Of a stretch of DNA of 64,000 nucleotides, positions 8,417 to 17,344 are shown one piece after another. The position numbers were made by a program, and so were the translations under genes. Each line of letters begins with the position of its first letter. Position 1 is the first letter of the stretch. Under the pieces are notes generated by a model. It had not been told where the DNA came from. It worked only from the letters and a program-made list of their open reading frames with translations, and searched no databases. Origin of the DNA: JAKEGK01 sp050116575 (GTDB lineage Bacteria; Pseudomonadota; Gammaproteobacteria; SZUA-152); the NCBI GenBank assembly GCA_050116575.1, contig JASFOJ010000003.1, positions 6,807 through 70,806 of the forward strand, written 5' to 3'.

Positions 8417-9790
8417 GTGAAAATTATCCGCGACAGACTTGGTACCGCGAGCAGGGTAAGGCGGGGTGCGGCAGTGACAATAATCACGTTACTGTCGGTT
8501 CATTCTACTTTTGCAGACCAACCCTCCGCCAGCAGTAATGCTCCGTCACAGGTTAAACTGCCCGATCCACTGTCGCTGCGTTTTGCGCTGGAGCTGGACG
8601 TCGGGGAACATCCCCAGTTGCAGCGCGCGCAAGCCGATGTCGAACGCAAACAGGCCGAGAAACTGCGCGCCGGGTCCTACGACGACTTTACCGCCGGCCT
8701 GCAACTGGAAGCCCGCCAGATCGATCCCAGTCCCCTCGCGCCGGATCAGGACGAAAATGACAGTCAGGCCCATCTGTACCTGAGAAAACCTTTGTATGAT
8801 TTTGGCCGCAGCAGTGCCGCGGACGAGGCCGCGGCGGCGGACTTGCAGGGCAGTCAATGGCTGTACACCGACGCGGTGAACCAGCGCAAAATCGTTATCA
8901 TGTCGCGGTTTTTTGAGGTGCTGCTTGCCGATCTTACTTATGCCCGGGACAACGAAGCCATGTCCATCGGCTACGTGCGCTTCGATCGAGGCCGTACGCG
9001 CAACAAGCTCGGCCAGCTGTCCGACGTTAAACTCCTGGAACTGCAAAACACCTATCAACGGCTGCGGCGTAATTACTACCAAAGCCAGGCTGAGCAGCGC
9101 AACGCCCGGTCGCGGCTGGCCAATGCACTTAACAGGCCGGGTGAGCTGGTGTCCAATCTGATAACGCCGGATTTGCAGGTTCCGCTGGATAAGTTGCCCG
9201 ACGTCAGCGAACTGCAGCAACAAGCCATCGATAATAATCCATTGATCAAGGCAATGCGCTTACAGGTTGCGGCGGCCCAACAACGTATCCGGCAAGCCCG
9301 CTCGGACCGCTATCCCACATTGAACGGCCAGGTGCAAATATCCGAATATGCCCGCCAGGGTGGCAGCTACGACGACTGGCGTGCCAGTATTGTACTTGAT
9401 GTCCCGCTAATCACCGGAGATTCGGTCGACGCGCAGGTGGGACAGCGAACGGCCCAATTGCGCGAGGCAACGGCAAGCTTACGCCAGGCGCAAATGGCGG
9501 TTGGCCAGCAGGTGCTGGAAGCCTGGCAAACAATGCAAAGCCTGAAGGTCGGGCGTGAACAAACGTCGGTGCAGCAGGAGTTCCGGGAACTGGAACTGGA
9601 CCGCAACCGAACCCTTTACCAGATGGAAGTGCAATCGGATCTGGGCGACGCTATGGTGAATATAACCGATGCCCGGCTACAAAAGGCCCGGGTGGAATAT
9701 GATTTGGCCATACAGTGGGCAAAAATTCAGGCCCTGACCGGGCAAACCATCAAAATCCTGCAGGAGCAGAGCGATGACACTGCGCAATAA
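8417..9790 (+). CDS. TolC-like outer-membrane channel protein
   Basis: About 457 residues; start GTG 8417 (a TTG sits directly before it). A signal peptide ends near STFADQ. Two long alpha-helical repeat regions rich in Q, A, R and L (around 60-240 and 270-450) match the outer-membrane efflux protein fold, trimeric with a periplasmic tunnel. Its stop lies 17 bases past the start of the adaptor gene, so translation is coupled. No inner-membrane pump gene is nearby, so the channel must share a pump encoded elsewhere or work differently. Confidence 0.85.
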   Translation: MKIIRDRLGTASRVRRGAAVTIITLLSVHSTFADQPSASSNAPSQVKLPDPLSLRFALELDVGEHPQLQRAQADVERKQAEKLRAGSYDDFTAGLQLEARQIDPSPLAPDQDENDSQAHLYLRKPLYDFGRSSAADEAAAADLQGSQWLYTDAVNQRKIVIMSRFFEVLLADLTYARDNEAMSIGYVRFDRGRTRNKLGQLSDVKLLELQNTYQRLRRNYYQSQAEQRNARSRLANALNRPGELVSNLITPDLQVPLDKLPDVSELQQQAIDNNPLIKAMRLQVAAAQQRIRQARSDRYPTLNGQVQISEYARQGGSYDDWRASIVLDVPLITGDSVDAQVGQRTAQLREATASLRQAQMAVGQQVLEAWQTMQSLKVGREQTSVQQEFRELELDRNRTLYQMEVQSDLGDAMVNITDARLQKARVEYDLAIQWAKIQALTGQTIKILQEQSDDTAQ

Positions 9791-10553
9791 CACATTGTTG
9801 TGCGTAACAGCGACGATCGTTATTTTTATGTCATGGGCGGTGCCGGCCTATACGGCGGAAATCGATTCCACATTGGAGTGGCACCAAAAGACGGTGTTAA
9901 GTACCCCGGTATCCGGCGTCATCAAATCCGTTAACGTGTCGCCGGGCGCCGTGGTGAACAAGGGTGATGTGTTGTTGCAGCTGGACGACAGGGCGTTGCG
10001 TGAAAACGTGGAAAAGGCCCAGGCCGAGGTCGAGCGCCAGGGGTTGCTCGAAGAAGAGGCGCAACGTGAACTGGACCGAACCATCGAACTGTATGAGCAA
10101 ACGCTCATCGCCGATCACGAAAAACAACTGGCGATTATTGCCCATTCCGAAGCGCAGGCCAGTCACAAAGCGGCAAAAGCCGCTCTGGTCCAGGCCCAGA
10201 TGGATCTTGAATACAGCGCCGTGCGGGCACCCTATGACGCAGTGGTTATTAAGCAACTTGCCCAGGTGGGTCAAACCATTGCCAGTATCACGACCATTAC
10301 GCCGCTGGTCGAGGTGGCCGAACGAGGTATGATGTCCGCCACGGTTCAGGTGTCCGGCCGGACGGTGGATAGACTGAAATTGGGTGACAAGGTCAAGGTC
10401 AAGACCGGCGGCAAGGTTTACAACGGCGCCGTGGAAAGCATAGGATTGGAACCGGTGTCCGCCAAGAGCAGCAAGTACGCCGTGCGGGTTGCGTTTCCCA
10501 CCCGGGGCAAGGTGCTGAGAGCCGGTCAAAGTGCAAAGGTGACGCTGCCATGA
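9774..10553 (+). CDS. HlyD/RND-type periplasmic adaptor
   Basis: 259 residues with a signal peptide ending near AYTAE (about 28). A split lipoyl/barrel-sandwich domain (PVSGVIKSVNVSPGAVVNKGDVLLQLD and the later APYDAVVIKQ half) flanks a coiled-coil hairpin at about 70-140. A beta-barrel follows. These adaptors join TolC to an inner-membrane transporter. The gene overlaps the TolC gene by 17 bases and acyP by 4. It is shorter than most RND adaptors and has no long membrane-proximal domain. Confidence 0.85.
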   Translation: MTLRNNTLLCVTATIVIFMSWAVPAYTAEIDSTLEWHQKTVLSTPVSGVIKSVNVSPGAVVNKGDVLLQLDDRALRENVEKAQAEVERQGLLEEEAQRELDRTIELYEQTLIADHEKQLAIIAHSEAQASHKAAKAALVQAQMDLEYSAVRAPYDAVVIKQLAQVGQTIASITTITPLVEVAERGMMSATVQVSGRTVDRLKLGDKVKVKTGGKVYNGAVESIGLEPVSAKSSKYAVRVAFPTRGKVLRAGQSAKVTLP

Positions 10554-10825
10554 GCAACAAATGCATACGCTGTTATGTGTCGGGCCGCGTACAGGGAGTG
10601 TTTTTCCGGGCCTCGACCCAGGAACAGGCAGAACAGCGAGGCATTACCGGTTACGCCAGGAATCTCTCCGACCGCCGCGTTGAAGTTCTGGCCTATGGCG
10701 CCGAACGAGCCGTAGACGACCTGAAGGCCTGGCTGTGGGAAGGTCCCCGCCACTCGGAAGTTACCGACGTCCAGTGCGAAGCAGTGGATATCGGCTCTCC
10801 GCCAACCACATTTACCACCAAGTAA
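10550..10825 (+). CDS. acyP: Acylphosphatase
   Basis: 91-residue cytosolic enzyme hydrolysing carboxyl-phosphate bonds. The phosphate-binding loop is GRVQGVFFR with the catalytic Arg and, later, Asn in GYARNLSDRRVEV. Full-length for the family. Its ATG overlaps the adaptor stop by 4 bases, so it is translated with the export genes although no functional link is known. Confidence 0.93.
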   Translation: MSNKCIRCYVSGRVQGVFFRASTQEQAEQRGITGYARNLSDRRVEVLAYGAERAVDDLKAWLWEGPRHSEVTDVQCEAVDIGSPPTTFTTK

Positions 10826-11055
10826 TATACCAGTGCCTGATACTCTATCGCAGTTCCGTATATTTGTTGCGATTGTGGCGGTTTGTCCAGGGCTGCTTGT
10901 TGGTTTTCCTCAGCTCGCTATGGTTGGGTGAACACTGAATGGGTAAACAAACCTGATTGCCACACCTTCCAGCGCACGTTGTATTCCCGGGGATAGTGTG
11001 ATCGCCCGCCGGCAATCAGGAACGGTACTTTTCTGCTATTAAATACTCCCATCTA

Positions 11056-11083
11056 TAAAGTTTTCGCTGTAAGTGACCGAAAT
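11056..11083 (+). promoter_or_regulatory. Possible sigma28 (FliA)-type promoter for cheX-cheY
   Basis: TAAAGTTT (11056-11063) equals the enteric FliA -35 consensus. With a 12-base spacer it is followed by ACCGAAAT, a partial (5 of 8) match to GCCGATAA. It lies about 60 bases before the cheX ATG, in a 318-base gene-free gap (10826-11143). It is suggestive because the gene behind it is of chemotaxis type, but the -10 match is imperfect. Confidence 0.3.
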
Positions 11084-11143
11084 TATAGTCACTGACGGGA
11101 AAGATTTTTTCGATCAACTTACACAAAGGAATCCGGGTTCATA

Positions 11144-11662
11144 ATGGAACTCTATCAAATACATACCAAGATCCTCACGCCTTTTATGAACGAAACGGTC
11201 AGCGCCTTGCAGGCAATGGCGGGGGTCGAGGGAAAAATCGGCAAGTCAACGCTGGAAAAACCAAACGAGTTTTCTTTTCAGGGGTTCGCCGTGGCGGTTG
11301 TCGCCAAAACCTACGGCAGTATCGAAGGTAAGATCCTGATGCATTACTCCGATGACATGGCATTAAAGATTGGTAAGCGCGTACTGGCCGGGATGCTGGG
11401 AGAAGAACCCACTGCTACCGAAATGAACGATGATATCAGCGAAGCCGTGACGGAATTTGCCAATACCATCATAGGGCTGGCCACCCGGTCCTTGTCACAG
11501 TCCGATTTACGTATCAAATTTACACCGCCTATTTTCATTCATAGCGAAGCGGATATGGAAGTATTGATGGAGGGTGTAAAAGAAATACTCACGGTTCCCA
11601 TTGCTGTACCTGATCTGGGTGGTTTTTCATTTAGTTATCTTCTTCATAAATCAGTGGAGTAA
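11144..11662 (+). CDS. CheX-family chemotaxis phosphatase-like protein
   Basis: 172 residues of the CheC/CheX fold. The catalytic signature ExxN is present at EFAN (Glu104, Asn107) inside DDISEAVTEFANTIIG. CheX dephosphorylates CheY-P in other bacteria. The start has AAAGGAATCC upstream. The gene is followed after 4 bases by a CheY-like receiver, the expected substrate. No other chemotaxis genes are in the window, so it may act in a non-motility relay. Confidence 0.85.
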   Translation: MELYQIHTKILTPFMNETVSALQAMAGVEGKIGKSTLEKPNEFSFQGFAVAVVAKTYGSIEGKILMHYSDDMALKIGKRVLAGMLGEEPTATEMNDDISEAVTEFANTIIGLATRSLSQSDLRIKFTPPIFIHSEADMEVLMEGVKEILTVPIAVPDLGGFSFSYLLHKSVE

Positions 11663-11666
11663 TACC

Positions 11667-12047
11667 ATGCTGGACAAAAATGCCACGATTATGGTTGTTG
11701 ACGATATGCGGGTAATGCGCAAGTCAATTATGATGTTTCTCAAGGCGCTGGGGTATTCGGACTTCATCGAGGCGGAAAACGGAGCAGAGGCAATCAGCAA
11801 ATACCAATCCAATAATGTGGATTTGGTGTTTATGGATCTTGTCATGCCTATTCAGGACGGCTACCAGGCATTGAAAGCCATCAAGCAGGGTGACGAATCC
11901 GCCATGGTCGTAATGCTGACTTCCATCGCCGACCAGCATATTCTGGACAAGTGCATGAACAAGGGTGCCCTGGGTTACATCCACAAGCCATTAACAGCAG
12001 AAACGGCGGAACAGAAACTCACCGACGTGCTGGAGCAAGTGGCCTGA
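11667..12047 (+). CDS. CheY-like single-domain response regulator
   Basis: 126 residues, receiver only. Acidic pocket DD at 12-13, phosphoacceptor Asp57 in FMDLVMP, Thr/Ser in MLTS, and Lys107 in YIHKPL. The ATG at 11667 follows GTGGAG. An in-frame extension upstream lies inside cheX and is not used. It is paired with the CheX-like gene in one transcript, which suggests that its phosphorylation is reset by that phosphatase. Confidence 0.9.
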   Translation: MLDKNATIMVVDDMRVMRKSIMMFLKALGYSDFIEAENGAEAISKYQSNNVDLVFMDLVMPIQDGYQALKAIKQGDESAMVVMLTSIADQHILDKCMNKGALGYIHKPLTAETAEQKLTDVLEQVA

Positions 12048-12167
12048 GCGCAAATCCCGCCTGATTTCGCTTTTTGCAGCGCTGTTCGAGTCCGTGTTAT
12101 TGGTCTTATAACCGGGCGGCAGCGTCGGCATACCTCGCTTTCCTCTCTTAATCATTGTCCCATAAAT

Positions 12168-12200
12168 CGGAAATCCCGTTGGGAAAAATGGGGATTTCCG
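12168..12200. promoter_or_regulatory. 10-bp perfect inverted repeat upstream of ParA-like gene
   Basis: CGGAAATCCC (12168-12177) and CCGGAAATCC-type complement GGGATTTCCG (12191-12200) flank a 13-base spacer. It is in the 337-base gap between the CheY-like and ParA-like genes. There is no T-run, so an operator or a centromere-like site is as likely as a terminator. Nothing else was recognised in the gap. Confidence 0.5.
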
Positions 12201-12384
12201 GGAATATTCACCGGCATTGCGGCATGCTGATCATCGTAGTGCCAAGCACATCACAAAAATATTCCCTTGGTTGTCCCATACTTTATGTCAGGGAGAGTGG
12301 ATATCCAGGATTGACGGGCGAGTTAACGATGCCCGATTCGTTCCACATCCGGAAATAAACTTACAGCCAGAAAGCGGTATTGTT

Positions 12385-13089
12385 ATGAAGAAAATTCTAG
12401 TGATCAATTCCAAGGGTGGATGCGGCAAAACCACGCTGGCGACTAATCTTGCCAGTTACTATGCCTACCACGGCGAGAAAGCGGCATTAATGGACTACGA
12501 CCCACAAGGGTCCAGTATGCAATGGTTGAAGTTGCGGCCTCACCATTTAAACTCCATTCACGGCGCCAACGCGGCCAGGCGGGCGGGGAATGTGATACGA
12601 AGCTGGCAAATGGTGATACCCCGTGATGTGGATAAACTCATCATCGACGCCCCAGCCGGGATCGACGGTATTCTCATGCAGGAACTGGTACAACGGGCTG
12701 ACAGCATCGTCATTCCCGTGGCCCCGTCACCGGTGGATATCCATGCCACCTCGGATTTCATCCGGGACCTGTTTCTCATCGGCAAGGTCCGCACCCACAA
12801 AACGGAGCTGGTGGTCATTGCCAATCGCGTCAGAAGCCACGTGCCCTTATACGAACCGCTGAAGAAATTCTTAACGTCCTTGAACATTCCCTTTATCGGT
12901 ACCCTCACCGATACCGATAATTTTGTGGAAGCCATGGGAATGGGAATGGGTATATCGGAAATGGATTTCGAAAAAACATTGACGGAGCGTATGGAGCTTC
13001 AGCCGCTCATCGACTGGCTCGGTGACCCGATAAAAAAGGACAAGGAACTGGCGGAGCTGTTTGACGAAAAATCCGTTGCCTTTTGTTGA
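12385..13089 (+). CDS. ParA/MinD-family ATPase
   Basis: 234 residues. Deviant Walker A KGGCGKTT (residues 10-17) with signature Lys10, switch I DYDPQGS, and Walker B IIDAPAG. These are the hallmarks of ParA ATPases that position plasmids, chemoreceptor arrays or other cargo. The ATG at 12385 puts the Walker motif at the usual distance; an upstream in-frame extension is not protein-like. No ParB or cargo gene follows. The preceding CheX/CheY pair hints at a role in placing a signalling complex, which is an inference only. Confidence 0.85.
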   Translation: MKKILVINSKGGCGKTTLATNLASYYAYHGEKAALMDYDPQGSSMQWLKLRPHHLNSIHGANAARRAGNVIRSWQMVIPRDVDKLIIDAPAGIDGILMQELVQRADSIVIPVAPSPVDIHATSDFIRDLFLIGKVRTHKTELVVIANRVRSHVPLYEPLKKFLTSLNIPFIGTLTDTDNFVEAMGMGMGISEMDFEKTLTERMELQPLIDWLGDPIKKDKELAELFDEKSVAFC

Positions 13090-13339
13090 AGCAGTAAATT
13101 TGTTGCATTCATAAAAAAGCGTCGGTCAGTTCCGAGATACATTGCACTGCCTGATCCCGGCGTTTTGCTATTGCCTTCCTGTGAAAAATCCCTGCGAAGG
13201 GGATAAATGTCTCCCCGTTGGCGTTCGCCAGCGAATCGTATCTTAAATTTATTCCAATGGTATGCTTAAATGAGTGATTGGTTGCGTGGCCTCAACGTGT
13301 CGTGTTGGCGGGCTCCGTTGAATTCCAGTCGTCGCTAGT

Positions 13340-13367
13340 CGCTAATAGCTAGTCGTCATTATTAGCG
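13340..13367. promoter_or_regulatory. 8-bp inverted repeat before phosphoribosyltransferase gene
   Basis: CGCTAATA (13340-13347) and TATTAGCG (13360-13367) flank a 12-base spacer, 40 bases before the ATG at 13407. It is in a 317-base gene-free gap (13090-13406) that also shows repeated GCTAGTCG/GCTAATAG words. It may be an operator. Confidence 0.4.
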
Positions 13368-13406
13368 CCGGTTGTTATCATATACCGGTTGGTTCAGGTA
13401 AATTCA

Positions 13407-14027
13407 ATGACACATAATGCGCGTTCCCGAGCCGATATGCCCTGCGAACTGGTGAGCTGGGAACGATTCAATGTATTGGCTCGTACCCTGGCAAGGCAGA
13501 TTCATGACAGCGGTGATCCGATCGACCTGATCATTGGCATCGGGCGTGGCGGTTACTTGCCGGCTCGGATGGTGTCCGACATGCTGGGTATTATGAATCT
13601 GGCCTGCTTTAAAATTGAGCACTACCACGGTTCGGTGAAATCAAAAGCAGCGTTTGTCCGCTATCCCCTGGTTGCCGATGTGAATGAGCAGCATATTTTG
13701 CTGGTGGATGACGTCAGTGATTCAGGCGACACGTTTCACGTTGCCCTGCAGCATATCGAGTCGCGGGGTAAACCAAAACAGGTAAAAACCGCGGTATTGC
13801 ACCATAAGACCGTATCCGCGTTTGAACCGGATCATTACGCGGCCGTGGTAAAGAAGTGGCGCTGGATTGTTTATCCGTGGGCGGTTACCGAGGACCTGGC
13901 AGTATTGATTGGCGCTTTTGAGCCGGCGACCCGCGATAGAGAAACTATCCAACGCCAGTTGCTGGCACACCACGGCATCGAGCCGTCTGTTGAACAGATC
14001 GAGGATGCGTTGGCATTGATCGTCTAG
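13407..14027 (+). CDS. Phosphoribosyltransferase-family protein
   Basis: 206 residues. The PRPP-binding loop VDDVSDSGDT (100-109) follows hydrophobic ILL, and IGIGRGGYLPARM forms the pyrophosphate-binding turn. The fold is that of type I purine phosphoribosyltransferases, close to xanthine/hypoxanthine or archaeal-type Gpt enzymes. The base specificity cannot be read from the sequence. The ATG at 13407 with CAGGTAA upstream is chosen over a TTG six codons earlier. Single gene. Confidence 0.82.
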   Translation: MTHNARSRADMPCELVSWERFNVLARTLARQIHDSGDPIDLIIGIGRGGYLPARMVSDMLGIMNLACFKIEHYHGSVKSKAAFVRYPLVADVNEQHILLVDDVSDSGDTFHVALQHIESRGKPKQVKTAVLHHKTVSAFEPDHYAAVVKKWRWIVYPWAVTEDLAVLIGAFEPATRDRETIQRQLLAHHGIEPSVEQIEDALALIV

Positions 14028-14028
14028 T

Positions 14029-14240
14029 TCAACGAAGAGCCGCAGAATCGCAAAGATCCGTTAAAACAAGACATATCCGCTATTTGTACAAAAATGCTGG
14101 TTACATTGAATTCTACCGGCAAGAGCGTATTACTTGTTGTCGGCCGAATCGGAAGTATTGCCGCCAATCGGAACGAACAAAGCAGGACATGGGTATTTAC
14201 CAGGTTTTGAAAACTTTGCGTCTTGGCGCCTTTGCGTTGA
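14029..14240. repeat. MITE-like inverted-repeat element, copy A
   Basis: A 212-base segment directly after a stop codon. Its ends are 27-base inverted repeats: left end 14029-14055 starts TCAACG and ends CGCAAAG; right end 14214-14240 is the mirror (CTTTGCG...GTTGA), 20 of 27 identical. The right end matches the left end of the element at 39453 at 25 of 27 positions. No ORF inside; no clear target duplication. A non-autonomous or REP-like dispersed repeat. Confidence 0.65.
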
Positions 14241-14282
14241 GACTGTTTTTATTTTGCAGGTTTAAGAAAAAGGCAGGTAACT

Positions 14283-14645
14283 ATGTTGACCCAGTATCAA
14301 AATATAGAGCCCTTCGTTACCAAGGATGGTTCGCAAATCCGCGAATTGATGCATCCACGCAGTCACGATGTGGTTAAACAAAGCCTGGCCGAAGCGACCG
14401 TTGCCGAAGGCGGAGAAACGCTGTTGCACAAACACAGCCAGACCGAAGAGCTTTACCATATTACCCAGGGGCAGGGGATGATGCGGCTGGGCGAAGAGAC
14501 TTTCGCGGTGAAAACCGGTGACACGGTTTGTATTGCGCCGGGTACGCCACATAACATCCGCAATACCGGCAATGAACCCTTGAAAATATTATGCAGTTGC
14601 TCACCGCCCTACCGGGACGATGACACGGTATTGATTGAAAGTTAA
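14283..14645 (+). CDS. Small cupin protein
   Basis: 120-residue single-domain cupin. Motif 1 has the metal ligands in HKHSQTEELYHITQGQG (His, His and Glu), motif 2 ends PGTPHNI with the last His. A metal-dependent enzyme or sugar/acid-binding protein is expected; the substrate is not evident. AGGCAGGTAACT precedes the ATG. Convergent with the transglycosylase gene, 11 bases apart. Confidence 0.85.
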   Translation: MLTQYQNIEPFVTKDGSQIRELMHPRSHDVVKQSLAEATVAEGGETLLHKHSQTEELYHITQGQGMMRLGEETFAVKTGDTVCIAPGTPHNIRNTGNEPLKILCSCSPPYRDDDTVLIES

Positions 14646-14656
14646 TGAGGGAACGG

Positions 14657-15280
14657 CTAGCGTTTGAACCAGCGGTTTTGCAGCTTGGTCAGAACCTTGT
14701 TGGGATATTTCATCCTTCCCAGGCTGCCGTTGTAGCGGGCCAGTGCCCTCGTCAGGTCGCCTTTTTCCCTGTCGAGATAATGCCGCAGAATCGTGCAGCC
14801 GAAACGCAGGTTGGTTTTGATATCGAAAAGGCTGTCATCATTATGGCCGATTTCCTTCAACCAGAATGGCATAACCTGCATCAGTCCCTGGGCGCCCACC
14901 GGCGATATGGCCCAGCGGTTAAACAGGCTTTCCACGTGGATGACGGATAACACCAGTTCCGGCGGCAGGTGAGCGCGCTTGGCCTCGTAATGAACGTTTT
15001 TCAGAAAATAGATACGTTTTTCAGGATCCGGGATATACTTTTTTAGCCGGTTTGACATATCACTTAACCAGACTTCCGCGTCAAAACGATCTTTGAAACT
15101 GTCGGTGGAATTGGCGGCCTTGAGCAGCATGGCACGTAGTTCATCGTCCACTGGCTGGCGTTTGGCCGCTGCAGCTGGCAGGATTAAACCCGCAAAGAGC
15201 CACAGCGCCATGGCCGTCATCAGTGCATGGCGGATCGATCGAGGCAGGGGATAATCGGTGGTTGTCGCCACTAATTTCAT
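14657..15280 (-). CDS. Lytic transglycosylase, SLT type
   Basis: 207 residues with an N-terminal signal peptide (hydrophobic 21-39, ending AAAAK). The catalytic Glu117 is in IHVESLFN, and GAQGLMQVMP and RYNGSLGRMKYPNKV match the family 1 SLT domain. It cleaves peptidoglycan glycan strands in the periplasm to give anhydromuropeptides, which feed recycling. It lies 79 bases downstream of proS on the same strand, an order also seen in pseudomonads. Confidence 0.9.
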   Translation of the reverse strand: MKLVATTTDYPLPRSIRHALMTAMALWLFAGLILPAAAAKRQPVDDELRAMLLKAANSTDSFKDRFDAEVWLSDMSNRLKKYIPDPEKRIYFLKNVHYEAKRAHLPPELVLSVIHVESLFNRWAISPVGAQGLMQVMPFWLKEIGHNDDSLFDIKTNLRFGCTILRHYLDREKGDLTRALARYNGSLGRMKYPNKVLTKLQNRWFKR

Positions 15281-15359
15281 GGTTAAACCTCATAACCTAT
15301 TGTTAATCAAAATAAGCTATCCGGCCAGGCAGCTCCGGCCGGTGGTGGCCTTGGGATAA

Positions 15360-17078
15360 TTATAGCCGGATTTTACCCTTCAGAAACGGAACAATATCAC
15401 TCAGCGGCAGGTTTTGCGCCTCGGTGTCGCGACGGCCCTTGTACTCCACTTCGCCGGCGTCCAGTCCCTTTTCACTGAATACCACGCGATGGGGGATGCC
15501 GATGAGCTCCATGTCTGCGAACATCACGCCCGGTCGCTCCTTGCGGTCGTCCAGCAATACGTCAATGCCGTTGTCCTGCAATTCCCGGTATAACTTATCG
15601 ACCGCTTCGCGCAACCGTTGAGATTTATGCATATTAATGGGAACCAGTACCAGGTGAAACGGCGCGATAGCTTCATTCCAGATAATACCGCGCTCGTCGT
15701 GGTTTTGTTCGATGGCGGCCGCCACCACCCGGCTGATACCGATGCCGTAACAGCCCATGGTGGGCACTACCGCCTTGCCGGCTTCGTCCAGCACGTTGGC
15801 GTTCATGGATTTACTGTATTTGTCACCCAACTGGAAAATGTGGCCCACCTCGATACCGCGCTTGATTTGCAGGGTGCCTTTGCCGTCGGGGCTGGGATCG
15901 CCTTCCACGACGTCGCGGATGTCGGCGGTATCCGGCGCCGGTAAATCACGGCCCCAGCTGACGCCCGTTAAATGTTTGTCATCGATGTTGGCGCCGCAGA
16001 CGAAATCACTCATTGCTGCCGCGCTGTGATCGGCAATCACGGGGATTTTCAGGCCTACCGGTCCAATGGAGCCGGGATCGCAGCCGGTTGCGGCACGCAC
16101 TTCCTCATCAGTGGCGAAACAAAGGGGCGCTGCCACCACGTCCAGTTTCTCCGCCTTAACGGCGTTCAAACTGTGGTCGCCTCGCAACACCAGCGCGACC
16201 ACGTCATGGCCGCTGTCCTCATCAGCTTTGACGACCAGGGTTTTCACGGTGGCGGTAACGGGTACGTTAAGAAATTGGCTCACCTGCTCAATGGTATGTT
16301 GTCCCGGTGTGTCCACGGTGTTTAATTCAGCAGCGGGTTCCACTCGCTGGGTTGCGGGGGGAAGTGCCTCGGCCAGTTCCACGTTGGCCGCGTAGTCGCT
16401 GTCGGTACTGAAGGCGATGGCGTCTTCGCCGGATTCGGCCAGCACATGAAATTCATGGGACGTGCTGCCGCCAATACTGCCGGTGTCCGCCAGCACCGGA
16501 CGATAGTCCAGCCGCAATCGGTCGAAAATGTTGCAGTACGCCTGGTGCATGCGTTCATAGGTTTGCTGCAGTGAGGCATCATCCATATGAAAGGAGTAGG
16601 CGTCTTTCATAATGAATTCCCGTGCCCGCATGACCCCGAACCGGGGGCGGATCTCGTCACGAAACTTGGTCTGGATCTGATAAAAGTTGATGGGCAGTTG
16701 TCTGTAACTGCGCACTTCGCGGCGGAACAGGTCTGTTATGACTTCTTCGTGCGTCGGACCAAAACAAAACTCGCGGTCGTGGCGGTCGTGCAGGCGCAGC
16801 AACTCCGGGCCATATTGCTCCCAGCGGCCGGACTCCTGCCACAGTTCCGCCGGTTGCACCGCAGGCATTAATACCTCCTGTGCGCCCGCCCGGTTCATTT
16901 CGTCGCGGACGATGTATTCCACTTTGCGCAGGATGCGCAACCCCAGTGGTAACCAGGTGTATAGACCGGCGGCCAGCTTACGGATCATGCCGGCGCGCAG
17001 CATTAGTTGATGGCTGATGATTTCAGCGTCGGAGGGCGTTTCCTTAACGGTGGCCAGTAGCAGTTCGGAGGTGCGCAT
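15360..17078 (-). CDS. proS: Prolyl-tRNA synthetase
   Basis: 572 residues, identical in length to the E. coli enzyme. Class II catalytic core with FGPTHEE and RPRFGVMRAREFIMKDAYSFH (motif 2 region); the inserted YbaK-like editing domain spans about 230-380, followed by GCYGIGISR (motif 3) and the anticodon-binding domain. It charges tRNA-Pro and clears mischarged Ala. The start MRTSELLLATVKETP is the family N-terminus. Confidence 0.97.
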   Translation of the reverse strand: MRTSELLLATVKETPSDAEIISHQLMLRAGMIRKLAAGLYTWLPLGLRILRKVEYIVRDEMNRAGAQEVLMPAVQPAELWQESGRWEQYGPELLRLHDRHDREFCFGPTHEEVITDLFRREVRSYRQLPINFYQIQTKFRDEIRPRFGVMRAREFIMKDAYSFHMDDASLQQTYERMHQAYCNIFDRLRLDYRPVLADTGSIGGSTSHEFHVLAESGEDAIAFSTDSDYAANVELAEALPPATQRVEPAAELNTVDTPGQHTIEQVSQFLNVPVTATVKTLVVKADEDSGHDVVALVLRGDHSLNAVKAEKLDVVAAPLCFATDEEVRAATGCDPGSIGPVGLKIPVIADHSAAAMSDFVCGANIDDKHLTGVSWGRDLPAPDTADIRDVVEGDPSPDGKGTLQIKRGIEVGHIFQLGDKYSKSMNANVLDEAGKAVVPTMGCYGIGISRVVAAAIEQNHDERGIIWNEAIAPFHLVLVPINMHKSQRLREAVDKLYRELQDNGIDVLLDDRKERPGVMFADMELIGIPHRVVFSEKGLDAGEVEYKGRRDTEAQNLPLSDIVPFLKGKIRL

Positions 17079-17344
17079 AGTGTTAACAGTGGCTGTAGTT
17101 GATTATGAGTTGATCAGGTGTTTTTGAACAAACAGGGATTGTAGCCGGTGCATATAGCCAAGGTCTATACCTGTTTGGCAAACCCGGTGCCCGGGCGCGA
17201 TACCAGTAACCGATGACGCGCAGGCAGGGTGACAACCGGGGCCTGGACCCTGGACGCAACTAATGTCACTGCAACAATGTCACTGACCAGGCCTGCTGGC
17301 ACAAAGGTTATCAGCCGGTTTTCGGCCCCGTTGATGTTGAAGCG

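Noticed and set aside
8546..9223. 225-codon open frame antisense to the TolC-like gene
   Set aside because: It has no recognisable domain and lies wholly opposite a clear outer-membrane efflux gene.
12217..12384. N-terminal extension of the ParA-like protein
   Set aside because: It would put the Walker A motif 66 residues from the start; ParA proteins of this type begin right at MKKILVINSKGG.
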